From NCBI GenBank assembly GCA_905221605.1, contig CAJNDS010002725.1, forward strand, positions 135,294-199,293: DNA of 64,000 bases, in the 5' to 3' direction. Below the pieces are notes generated by a model that was not told where the DNA came from, searched no databases, and saw nothing but the letters and a program-made list of their open reading frames with translations. The DNA is from Symbiodinium natans. Its lineage: Eukaryota; Sar; Dinophyceae; Suessiales; Symbiodiniaceae. This document shows positions 43,531 to 54,400 of the stretch, one piece after another (position 1 is the stretch's first letter; the number at the start of each line of letters is the position of its first letter). The position numbers and the translations under genes were made by a program.

Positions 43531-43653
43531 TCGGAGGTTCAGGGTACTTATAACCCCAAAATTCGAAGTGTACTTCGCAAGCCCCCTAAGTCCCCTAAGT
43601 AGGCTATAAGTAGACTGATAATTGGGGGTCATAAGTACCCATGAACCTCCAAG
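43530..43653. repeat. Family-D element
   Basis: CTCGGAGGTTCAGGGTACTT at the left and AAGTACCCATGAACCTCCAA at the right, 124 bp, with CCCCAAAATTC and ATTGGGGG inside. Confidence 0.8.
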
Positions 43654-43708
43654 CACAGGCTGACGAGCAAAGCCTGAAGAGGTGCTTGGTCGGTGTTTCT
43701 CTAGGGGC

Positions 43709-43818
43709 AGTTGCACGGTCCCTTCATATGGCCCCTTATCTGCCTTAAAGGCTTCCAGGGTTTTAGGGGAGTCTATAAGGGGCCCCCATTTAAGCGCCCA
43801 CAGTAAGGGACCATGTAA
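43709..43818. repeat. Inverted-repeat element GTTGCACGGTCCCTT
   Basis: CAGTTGCACGGTCCCTTCAT at the left and CAGTAAGGGACCATGTAACT at the right, about 110 bp, with GGCCCCTTAT and ATAAGGGGCC inside. Single copy in the window; a further type of intron-like mini-element. Confidence 0.55.
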
Positions 43819-43854
43819 CTACTCGAAAAGTTTGTTTTGGGTCTTTAGACCTAA

Positions 43855-44330
43855 GCCCTAAACGCTAAACCCTAAACTAGAAACTTAAACCCTAAACCTA
43901 AACCCGAAACTTAAACCCTAAACCCTAAACCCTAAAGCATAAACCCTAAACCCTAAACCCCAAGCGAAGCATGGGAAGCATAAACCAAAGACCCTAAACC
44001 TTCAACTAGAAACTTAAACCCTCAACCTAAACCCGAAACGTAAAACCCTAAACCCCAAACCCTAAAGCATAAACCCTAAACCCTAAACCCCAAGCGAAGC
44101 ATGGGAAGCATAAACCAAAAACCCTCAACCCTAAACCAGAAACTAAACCCTAAACCTAAACCCGAAACTTAAAACCCTAAACCCCAAACCCTAAAGCGTA
44201 AACCCTAAACCCTAAGCCCCAAGCGAGGCATGGAAACCCGAAACTTAAACCCTAAGCCCCAAACCCTAAAGCATAAACCCTAAACCCTAAACCCTAAACC
44301 CAATACCCTAAACCCTCTTCTAGGGCTCCA
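43855..44330. repeat. Higher-order repeat of about 128 bp made from telomeric variants
   Basis: Three to four tandem copies share the order TAGAAACTTAAACCC, AACCTAAACCCGAAAC, CCCTAAAGCATAAACCC and CCAAGCGAAGCATGGGAAGC (43962, 44090, and in altered form 44220). The CAAGCGAAGCATGGG phrase recurs once more at 46453, beside exon cassette 2. Confidence 0.8.
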
Positions 44331-44439
44331 GGGCCCAAACAAAATAGGCAGCCTCGGCTGTGGCGAGGCGCTCCCCTCGGCCTCCACGGCCTGGCGCGCG
44401 CTGCCCACATCGGCTGGGGAAGGAGGGGGGGGGGGGGGG

Positions 44440-44660
44440 TTAGGGTTTGGGTTTAGGGTTCGGGGTAGGGTTTAGGGTTTAGGGTTTAGGGTTTAGGGTT
44501 TAGGGTTTAGGGTTTAGGGTTTAGGGTTTAGGGTTTAGGGTTTAGGGTTTAGGGTTTAGGGTTCAGGGTTTAGGGTTTAGGGTTTACGGTTTGGGGTTTA
44601 GGGTTTAGGGCTGCGGGGTTAGGATGGAAGGTTTAGGGTTTAGGGTTCAGCTCATAGCCC
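44440..44660. repeat. Poly-G plus telomere-type array (TTTAGGG)n
   Basis: About 15 perfect heptamers at 44468-44565 preceded by a run of about 13 G. Confidence 0.9.
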
Positions 44661-45099
44661 TGTTTGCATCCGCGCTTCTGGGGTCTGAATCAGCCAGATG
44701 GGCCAGATAGCTCTTCAGTTCATCAACCTACGAGCCCTAACCCAAGTCCTTGAATTTGCACTAAGAAAGCATGCAGCCCTCAACCCCCGGTACACCCTAA
44801 ACCCTAAACCCTAAACCCTGAACCCTAAACCGCGGCTTTGCAACCCCTCTTACATGGCGCTGGCCTCCGCGTCTTTGGAGCTCGACGTGCCTTTTTAGGG
44901 TTCAGGGTTCAGGGTTTAGGGTTTACGGTTTAGGGTTTATAGGCTTGATAGGGCTTTTAGGGTTTATAGGGCTTGCAACCTCTATGTTTGCACTGGTTTA
45001 TATGGTTTAGAGGCTTTACAGGGTTTAGGGAACAGCACCTTGCCTGGGCATGGCTCCATCGTAGCCTTCGCTTCCTTCTTCCGCCTGCAAGAAAACTCA

Positions 45100-46360
45100 C
45101 TGTGGAAAGCGGCTTGCGGGTTTCGGGTTAATGGTCTATTTTTTGTTTTTGCCACCTGGTTAGGTTTAGGGTTTCGGGTTTCGGGTTTAGGTTGAGGGTT
45201 TAGGGTATAGGGTTTGGTGTTGCCTGTGGGCTTCCCCCAAGGCTCTGAGAACTCTCTGAGGCCTGTTTAGATCCAATGACTACATTCACCAGGCTCTGAG
45301 TTTGCAGGCGAAAATTCGGGCTTGCTTAGGGCCTTTTCCCATACCAAGGCGGTTTCGACAATTTCGATTCAACTCCTGGTTAGTTAAGCCTCGGAACTGC
45401 GACGCGAGACCTTCATCACCCCCGGAAATTCTGCAAGAGAAATATCAAAAGCAACCTCCGCAAAAACAAAAATGGAAACTGTCGCCTCTCAGAAACACGG
45501 CATGTGAACACCCTAATACGGCAAGAACATCCAGGGCCCTCTTCCAGCCAAGGCAACCACCGATGTTATATATATATATATATATATGTATATATTCGTG
45601 TATTTCTTGCCTTGAGAGGGGCCTTAAGGAGTGAAGATTCAAAGCTGTGGGCTTGGGGGTTAGAGGTTGGAAGGGGTTTTTGGAGGTTCAGGGGGGTTGA
45701 CAAGGGGATGGGGCTTGCAGCTGGATAAGCTAGGGGTTTATAGGGGTTGAGGCTTGGCGCTTTTGGAGCATTCTGGGTGCAGCATTGCTTGGGGCATCTT
45801 GGGACCCTGAACCCTAAACCCCAAACCCCAACCCCAAACCCCAAACCCCAAACCACAAACCCTAAACCCTAAACCCCAAACCCCAAACCCTAAACGGAGA
45901 TCATGGCTCCAAGCTCGGGATGGGATCTGGGCCTTTTCGCCGCTGCCTTCTTGTCTGGCCTGCACTTGAAGGGCTCATGGAGACTTGTCATGTCAGGGAT
46001 ACCCAGACTAAGGTTCTACAGGTAGAACACGCGCACACACACACGTGTATATATACATATATATATATATATATAGATCCAGATATAGTCAACAATTAGT
46101 AGGTATATCTGTATATACTTATAATGCATATACGACCTCTGTCTCAGAGAGCCAGAGATGCTCGGAACGTGAATAGAAGCTAGGATTTCGTTTGGGACCA
46201 AAGACGAAGATAACTACTACAATCACAGGGGCTCCTTTTTATCCTGTAGGCCTGTAGGGGTTCTTTGAAGCTAGAACCCTATAGGCGAGAATTCGTATTC
46301 GTAGAATCTGCACAGGCGAACCCTAAATCTTAAACTCTTAAACCCTGTAACCCTATAACC
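45100..46360. other. Intron-like sequence
   Basis: Unique AT-rich sequence, alternating TA tracts (45567-45590 and 46050-46076), a CCCCAAA-variant tract (45806-45895) and a short exon-like segment at 45925-45965 (minus QARQEGSGEKAQIP). No firm gene. Confidence 0.35.
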
Positions 46361-46372
46361 CTAACCCTAAAC

Positions 46373-46452
46373 CCTAAACCCTAAACCCTAAACCCTAAAC
46401 CCTAAACCCTAAACCCTAAACCCTAAACCCTAAACCCTAAACCCTAAACCTC
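46373..46452. repeat. Telomere-type array (CCCTAAA)n
   Basis: Eleven perfect heptamers next to exon cassette copy 2. Confidence 0.9.
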
Positions 46453-46464
46453 AAGCGAAGCATG

Positions 46465-46895
46465 GGCCACTGGGCTGCCGCCGGCCTTGTCTCCGTCGAC
46501 GGAGGCGCCTGGACGTCGACCGTCTCGGCCGCGGCCTGCCATCACTCAGGGTTTAGGGTTTAGGGTTTAGGGTTTAGGGTTTAGGGTTTAGGGTTTAGAG
46601 CTTAGGGTTTGTAGGGTTTGTAGAGTTTGTAGGGTTTGTAGGGGTGATAGGGTTTATCGGGTTTAGCGGGGTTTACGGGCTCTGCTTGAAGGCTCATGGA
46701 ACCTAGTAGCTACTTGTCATTCGGGAAGTTAGTTGTATCCGCTCATAATGCTGCACCTTGAAAGCAAAACCCTCAACCCTAAACCCGAACCCTAAACCCT
46801 AAACTTGGCTGCCTTGCCAAAATCTCGCAACGGGTGAGCCCAAAGAGTCCGCCTCCGCAGGAGCAGCTTTGACGTTGGACGAACCTGGCGCCCAA
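46465..46895 (-). CDS. Exon cassette, copy 2
   Basis: Minus-strand segments 46840-46895 (APGSSNVKAAPAEADSLG) and 46465-46545 (WQAAAETVDVQAPPSTETRP) repeat the cassette of 42450-42837 in the same order and with the same kind of GTAGGGTTT intron between. This shows duplication of exons together with their intron. Function unknown. Confidence 0.4.
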
Positions 46896-46917
46896 TTGAT
46901 CTCTATATTGGGCATGT

Positions 46918-47010
46918 CCAAAAATAGGGGGTACCTTTAATATACCCCAAAATAGTATTTAACCCTTATTGTAGGAACCCCCGAAAGGGTACCCCAATTT
47001 TCGGAAACCC
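46918..47010. repeat. Family-H element
   Basis: CCAAAAATAGGGGGTACC at the left and GGTACCCCAATTTTCGGAAA at the right, 93 bp. A longer relative lies at 50521-50723. Confidence 0.65.
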
Positions 47011-47179
47011 CCATATGCTGCAATCGACAGAACTTAACACAGACAAGCCTCCAGAGGCCTGCTGAAGGGGCCAAAGCCTAAAATCCATAAAGCCCCGTGG
47101 AGGCCAAAGAGCCTACCAACAGAGTAAGCACTTGATCTCCAGAACCCCCAACAGCCGACATATCCACTGCACGTCATCC

Positions 47180-47281
47180 TACAGGGTGGGGCCCCCTTAC
47201 TATACTAACTGTAGTTAAGGGACTTATAACCTAATTTAGGGTCCTTATAACCCAATTTAGGGCCCTTATAACTCTACTTGT
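47180..47281. repeat. Family-E element, right-truncated
   Basis: Matches 39601-39701 over about 100 bp with only two visible differences, then diverges into an exon-like segment (47284-47340, CRKKREEKPPEHPGT). The right terminal inverted repeat is missing. Confidence 0.85.
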
Positions 47282-47405
47282 AACTTCCCGTGCCTGGATG
47301 TTCTGGCGGCTTTTCTTCTCGCTTCTTCCTGCACGCCACACCACAGACCGAGTAGCAAAGGTCAAAATGGACAGCTTGGATGGGCGTGTGTTCCATGTTC
47401 GTCTG

Positions 47406-47642
47406 CTTGGTGGCCCAGTCACCATCTTACAGTAAGGGCACCCCTTTTTGGGGGTAGCTACTTTAGGGTTAGGGTTTAGGGTTTAGGGTTTAGGGTTTAG
47501 GGTTTAGGGTTTAGGGTTTAGGGTTTAGGGTTTAGGGTTTAGGGTTTAGGGTTTAGGGTTTAGGGTTTAGGGTTTAGGGTTTAGGGTTTGTAAGGGAACC
47601 TTGAACCAAAAAAGGGAAAAAGGGTACCACTGGGCTATCAAG
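47406..47642. repeat. Family-A introner with a long telomeric array
   Basis: CTTGGTGGCCCAGTCACC at the left and GGTACCACTGGGCTATCAAG at the right; interior GGGCACCCCTTTTTGGG, then 17 or more TTTAGGG units (47466-47590), then AAGGGAACCTTGAACCAAAA. Same architecture as the copies in the cysteine synthase gene but with a much larger heptamer insert. Confidence 0.85.
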
Positions 47643-47789
47643 TCTGTAGCCTTTAAAAGCGACGTTTGGTGCTTCGGGCTCGAGAAACTGTGCCTTGGCT
47701 GTGGCGGCGCACTCTTTTCGGCATCCACCGCCTCGTGTGCTGGCCAGGGGAACAGGGTTTGCGGTTTAGGGCTTATAGGGTTTGGGGTT

Positions 47790-50340
47790 TAGGGTGTAGG
47801 GCTTATAAACTTATAGGGCTCAGGGTTTAGGGCTTAATTAGGAGTTTCGGGGACAGTTAGAGTTCGACGTGGACCTGGCTTTAACGCTGGACATGATTAT
47901 GACCCTGAGCCCTGTAGCCCCCAGCCCTGAGGCCTAAACCCTAAACCCTTTTGCCACTGGACTGAGGGTGTAGCCAGTACTATGCGAAACAACCGGGAGG
48001 AAGGGCAGCACATACCAATCAACTGTATAAGCGCCACCTGCTGAACTTTCATCAGCTACTCCCTAAAACCCTAAACCCTAAACCCGTCTCACTACTTGGG
48101 GCATCAAGGCGTAATTATGGCCAAGGTCCAAGGTTGCTTTTCCCTTGGGACAACCTGAGCCCTCCCCCAAAACCCTTAGAAACACGAGGCCCTCCCTCCC
48201 ACCTGCCCCTGACTGCATTGAATATCAGGGCTTAAGGGTGCAGGGTGTAAGGTTACAAGCAACCTGTATACAACCCCAAACCTGACAAAAAAAAAAAAAA
48301 AAACTCTACTGAGGAATCTTGACTGAGGTGGGTCGTGGGTTTTCTTTCCGAAAAAGGATGTAGAGGAGCCCCATGGGACTGTGAGGATAACGGCTGAAGG
48401 ATGGCGGCAACGCAAGCTATGAGGTTCAACGGTTTGGGGTGCCGACTCTTACTCTCGCATGGGCGGCAGGCTAGAGTTTAGGGAGTGTAATATTACAGGG
48501 TTACAGGGACTATAAGGCTTTAAGTGTCCAAGTTTCGGCCGGGGGGGGGGGGGGGTGGGCCCTCTATAAGCCTTAAGCCCTACAAACCTGACACCCCGCT
48601 CGCGGCACCTGCGTCGGCTTCTCCTTGGCGGCAGAACCTGGCCGGAGGAAGGACGAAGCTTAGCACCGAACTCCTCAAGCCGACTCCCCTCTCTGCAGGG
48701 TCTATAGGGTCTAAACCCTAAACCTTCTAAAAACCCTAAACCCTACATCCATCTACATCCTAAACCCTAAACCCTACCCTTAGACCCGAAACCCTTGTGG
48801 GTTTTGGGGTTCAGAAAGAAAGCATGTTGTACACCTCTAAGCTGAGCACAAACAAAGGAGCGTCAAACCTTCTTATCCCAGGACTGTGGGCGCTCCGGCC
48901 TGAGGTGCAAGACATGACACAGGATGACACAACATCAGAGCGCATGTTTGAAAAAACATCCTTCTTGCAAGACAACTGTTAACCTAGATCCCTAATCCCT
49001 TCCTACAATCTGGGCTCTACGCGACCCTAAACCCTAACCCTAAACCCTAAAGCTAAAAAACTAAATAAACTAACAAGGCTTGGCCTGAACTTTGCGCTGC
49101 TTTCTCCTCCCGCTTCTTCCTGCGGCTGGAGACATAGGGCCCGAAAAAACTTGACAGGGTCAGGAGTTTGGGGTTTAGGGTTTAGGGCTTAAGGGTTTAG
49201 GCTGTTTAGGGCTTAGGGTTTAGCGTAGGGTTTAGGGTTTCGAGGTTAAAGCAATGGGAACTACGTTGAAGCCCAAGTCTACCCTGTTTATAGGACTAGC
49301 CGGAACCCTACACTGACTAAAGCCAAGGGGTAAGATAGGGGGGAGATTTCATACAAGGCGCCGGAACTTAATTCCCTCATTCCTGACTAAGAACCAGCCA
49401 GAAGGCTGCCTCTTCGGCGCTGCTTCTTTGGCTGGCCTGCCCAAGCCCAATCGTCAATGGGGATGTGGAAACTTGAAGAGGTACGAACGTTCAAAATTTG
49501 GGCGGTTCCCCTGATGAGGATTCAAGTAAACCCCTAAACCCCAAACCCTGACACTAAGGGATATCTTAAAGAATGCCCAACTCGGACTCGAGGCCATAAA
49601 CATTTTGCTGTTAAACGCCGTGCCGTTGGGCTTAGGGTGCAGTTTAGGGTTTAGGGATGTTTAGGGTTTAAGGTTCTTTTGCCACCTGCCTAGCAAACTT
49701 AAAGTCACACTGCAGGCAAAACACGTGTCCATCGGGAACAGGTGGATCAGCTTGAAACGCTAGCACCAGTTAGCACCAGCCCCCGCATTCCCCCGCCGAT
49801 AGCCCTTCGCAACAACCAGGCAAACACCCTACAAATCAACACATGAGCCGGGTTTTAAAGTTGGGGGATGGATCACTGCGCGCCTGACGACTCCGCAAGA
49901 AGTCCTAAGTTAAGATCCCCCCACCCCCCCCCATGCGAATCATCTACCCTCAGAAATAAAGGTTTCCAACTTCGCCGGTCCATGAGTTCTGCCCCTGGTT
50001 GGCTATGTACAGCCCTCTGCTCACTAGGGGCTACATTCACCCTCCCCTGAAAGCTCATCCGAAACAACCACTACCACCAAATACATAAATCAAAAAGATC
50101 CCACAACCCACAAGGAAGCGAACAGTGCACAGAGATCCCAGGTTATGCACCACCTCCCACTCAAGGGGGAGTGTTCTCCTCAAACTACTCTTACCAGGAA
50201 CCAGATGCATGGCAAAAAGCAACATACGAACACACGTGCTAACCCTGGCAAAACTCAGCATATCCGAATTAACAAGACACAATAATCACCGCCCACTAGA
50301 CCCAAAACATCACCCAGAATTAGTGAACAACTGCACACAG
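47790..50340. other. Sparse region with few exon-like segments
   Basis: Short TTTAGGG/CCCTAAA tracts, poly-A (48288-48303) and poly-G (48541-48555) runs and unique sequence. Exon-like segments: 49100-49135 (minus SSRRKKREEKAAQ), 49405-49445 (minus QASQRSSAEEAAF). A family-B right end (CTAAGAACCAGCC) lies at 49388-49400. The 49700-50340 stretch has no telomeric repeats and only weak frames on both strands. Confidence 0.3.
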
Positions 50341-50361
50341 AACACTAACAAAGGATTCACT

Positions 50362-50490
50362 TTGGCCCCCTTATACTAACAGCCCTTAAGCGGGATTGTA
50401 GTACCCCTAACTATAATCCCTATTATATTAGGGAGCTGTTAGTAGCATTAAGGGGGAGCTGTTTGTATAATTAAGGGGGAACATCCCAAG
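50362..50490. repeat. Family-C element, long copy
   Basis: TTGGCCCCCTTATACTAACA at the left and AAGGGGGAACATCCCAAG at the right, with the inner CTATAATCCCTATTATA. The left terminus is diverged. Confidence 0.65.
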
Positions 50491-50520
50491 ATTCAAATTC
50501 ATTGGAGGCTACATGGTTGT

Positions 50521-50723
50521 TTCCCAAAATAGGGGTACCCGTTTTATACCCCCAAATAGAATCGAATCCCCTTAAAAGGGACCCGCCAAAAACTTCTCCA
50601 ATAACCAAGGGGAAAAACAAAGGTTAAACTTTAATATTCCTACGAAATAAGGAAACCCAAAAAGTTTAAAGTTCAGCTGTTGGACAAGTAAGAAAAAGGG
50701 TACCCCTATTTTCGGAAACCCCT
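50521..50723. repeat. Family-H element, long copy
   Basis: TTCCCAAAATAGGGGTACCC at the left and GGGTACCCCTATTTTCGGAA at the right, about 200 bp, AT-rich interior without telomeric repeats. Confidence 0.7.
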
Positions 50724-50790
50724 ACATAGGTCACATTGAAAGGGGTGCAAGGGCTTTGGCTTTCCAAGCAAGAAAGTGGATGCACACCTA

Positions 50791-50885
50791 AACCCTAAAC
50801 CCTAAACCCTAAACCCTAAACCCTAAACCCTAAACCCTAAACCCTAAACCCTAAACCCTAAACCCTAAACCCTAAACCCTAAACT
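50791..50885. repeat. Telomere-type array (CCCTAAA)n
   Basis: Thirteen perfect heptamers. The region 50886-51300 after it holds a possible short exon (50900-51000) and AT-rich GGTTTCxxGAAAAA repeats. Confidence 0.9.
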
Positions 50886-51425
50886 ACCTTCCTGCAAGAA
50901 GTGCAGCGCTCTTCGCCCCTTTTTGGGCGACGTTTGCAAAAACCGGAACGGTAGTCCCGGTAGCCATGGGATTAAGAGCCCTCACGGGCTGCGCACACGG
51001 GAAAAAAATATACAGGGAGCTTTTCAAAGGCTCCTCCACAGCTTACACGGCTTTTTAAGGGTTCTTGTTAGGGATTTGTTGACGAAAAATAAGGTAACCT
51101 TCTAAGTAGGACTCGTATTAAGGGTTTCAAAAAAAGACGGGAACCTTATAACTAAGATCTACCAGGGCTGACAAGGGTTTTTGTTGAGGTTTTATAAAGT
51201 TGAAGGGTTGTTTAGAGGAGCCTTCCAATGAAGACTTCAGAGCTGTTTGTTAGGGTTTAAAAAGGGGTTTCCTGAAAAAACAAGGGAACCTTACAAACCC
51301 TACTAAACCCAAAACCCTGAAACTTGAACCCTGAACCCTGAACCCTGAACCCTGAACCCTGAACCCTAAACCCTAAACCCTAAACCCTAAACCCTAAACC
51401 CTAAACCCTAAACCCTACCATGACT

Positions 51426-54400
51426 TCAGAGCTGGAAGTTCGGGGTCGACTTGGAGATGGCCAGCTCTTCCTCGTTCATGTCGGCGCTGATGGCGGCGAA
51501 GAGGGGGGTGGAGAGGTAGCCTGGGTGTAGGGTTTAGGGTTTAGGGTTTAGGGTTTAGGGTTTAGGGTTTAGGGTTTAGGGCTTAGGGTTTAGGGTTTGG
51601 GGTTTAGGGTTTAGGGCTACCTGACCGAAGAGTCACCCAGGAGTAACAAGGGCGCCCCTTTTTTTAAAGGGGGACTACAGGGGAAACCTACACCCTTACA
51701 AAACGGGAAATGCGGGCCCACTCTGGGTCCTAGTTACCCTAAACCCGAAACCCTAAACCTTAACCCTAAACCCTAAACCCTAAACCTTAAACCCTAAACC
51801 CTAGGAAAGAAGGGCCAACTCTGGGTCCTAGGAGCGCTCCCCGGTGTCGGCCAACATCGCCACCAAGACGGAGCCCTCGGGGGCCTTCTTGGCCATCTCT
51901 ACTGCCGCGTACCTGGGGGAGGGGGGGTTTAGGGTTTAGGGTTTAGGGTTTAGGGTTTGGGGTTTAGGGTTTAGGGTTTAGGGTTTAGGGTTTGGAGTTT
52001 AGGGTTTGGGGGTTTAGGGTTTAGGGGTTTAGGGTTTAGGGTTTGGGGTTTAGGGGTTTTGGGGGTTAGGGTTTAGGGTTTAGGGTTTGGGGGTTTAGGG
52101 GTTTAGGGGTCTAGGGGGGTTTAGGGTTTGGGGTTTAGGGTTTAGGGAATTAGGGTTTAGGGTTTAGGGTTTCGGGGTTTAGGGGTTTAGGGGTTTAGGG
52201 GTTTAGGGGTTTAGGGTTTGGGGTTTGGGGTTTGGGGTTTAGGGTTTGGGGTTAGGGTCCCAAGTTTGAGTTTTCCCGGGAACACAAGAGGGGGCGCCCC
52301 TTTTTTTCAAACAAAAAATGGCTTCTTGAAGGGGAACCTAATGTCAAAACAAGGGGGCGTCTTCAGGGCCCTGCTCACTGGCTCCTAGGGTACATGCAAT
52401 CACCTCCGGAGATTCCGGTGAAGATGCCCTAAACCCTTAACCCACCCTAAACTCTAAACCCTAAACCCTAAACCCCAAACCCTAACACCCTAACACCCTA
52501 AACCCTCCAAACGCCTAGGAACATAGAGGATGCCCTACCCCCTAAACCCTAAACCCTAAACCCTAAACCCTGATGGCGCCAAGGTTACATGGAGGCACCC
52601 CCGGAGATTCCGGTGAAGATGCCCTGTGTCTTTGCCAAGGCCTGAGACATGTCAATGGCAGCCTGACCTGGGATGGGCACCTTGGTGGGCCGTTTAGGGT
52701 TTAGGCTTTAGGGTTTAGGGTTCTGATAGCAAGGGCACCCTTAAATTGGGGTTGTAATGCTTTAAAAGGGAACCTAGAATCAAACACAAAGGGGGCAACA
52801 GGGCACCACTCAGCTACCAAGGCGCGAACTCGTCGTAGCCCGTGTCTGAAATGCCCTTCTCCGCAATCCTTAGTAGCCCAGCAACCACATTCTGATAAGG
52901 GTAAACCCTAAACCCTAAACCCTAAACCCTAAACCCCTAGAAGGGAACCCATAACCCAAAACAAATTGAAAAGGGTACCACTCGGCTACCTAGAATCTGT
53001 GGGATGAAGTCGGGGGTCCAGCCTTGGATGGGGTGGGGCTTGAAGGCCGGGTGGGAGCCGGTGGCCGACCCATCCGCATTTCGCTCGGTCTTGGTTCCGG
53101 AAGCCACCTAGGATGCGGGTTTGGGGTTTAGGGTTTAGGGTTTAGGGTTTAGGGTTTAGGGTTTAGAATTAGGGTTTAGGGTTTAGGGCAACAAAGATCC
53201 CCCAGTAACCTAGGATGAAATTGGGTGCCCCATTTTTGCCAAAAGGGGTTTTGTAAGGGAACCTAAAGCCCCCCCCCCCCCCAAAAAAAAAAAAAAGGAA
53301 ATAAGGGCACTACTGGGCATCCTAGCCGCAAGCGGGGCATCGGCAGGCTCGCCCAAGCAGATCTTCACGTCTGGGCGCTTCTCCTTGATAGCCTTCCCGG
53401 CGCCCGCAAAAGTGCCGCCGGTGCCATAGCCCAGGACGTAGTAGTCCAACTTCCTTATCTGTTGGCTTTGTAGGGAATTTGGGGCGAAAGAGGTACCCTA
53501 TAGAATCCCTTAAAGGGTACAATAAACAGGGCTCTAATTCCCTGAGAATCCCTTAAAAGGGTACAATAAGTAGGGCCGTAACTGCCCTCATTTTTTGCTA
53601 ACCATTAAAGTAAGGTTCATGTTTTGGAAGTCGTTCAGAATCTCCTGGCCGGTGGTCTTGTAGTGGAACTCTGCGTTTGCCTCGTTCTCGAACTGCCGGC
53701 AGAGGAACCAGCCGTGCTTCTCTGCAAGCTCCTCTGGCTGGTTCTTTGTAGGGAATGAGGGAATTCGACTCCTATATATAGCCTTCAAGGGATTATATAG
53801 GGGCCCTAAACAAAAGACCCTAAACGCTAACCCCTAACCCCTAAACCCTAAACCCTAAACCCTAAACCCCAAACCCTAAACCCTTCCCTCATTCCCCTAC
53901 TAAGAACCAGCCAGGTCCTTCGCTTTGGCGACCATGCCGGTTCCCTTGCCTGCCTTGGGCGTGATGATCACCTCCCGAGCGCTCTAGACCCTGTGGAAAT
54001 CATGTGTATACGACTAGGGTTTAGGGATTAGGGATTAGGGATTAGGGTTTAGGGTTTAGGGTTTAGGGTTTAGGGTTTAGGGCCACAACCCCAGCCTTGG
54101 CGCCCATGAAGCGCATCAGCTTCCTGCGCTCGATGGAGAAAGGCTCGGCCATGGTGATGACACACTTGTACCCTTGCTAGAACCCGGTAAGCATCGGATG
54201 GTAGGGGTTTAGGGTTTAGGGTTTAGGGCTTAGGGTTTAGGGTTTAGGCTTTAGGGTTTCGGGTTTAGGGTTTGCGGTGCAGGGCCTGGTTACTGTGTAA
54301 GGGAACCCAGAAATCCCCCCCCCCCCCCCCCCGTCCAAACAAAAAGAAGAGGGTACCACTGGCAGCTACCAAGTCTCCGCGCTGGGCGCAGAGCATCGCC

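Noticed and set aside
787-52255. Chromosome end or telomere
   Set aside because: The heptamer arrays are short, occur in both orientations throughout the window and lie between exons, so none is a terminal telomere.
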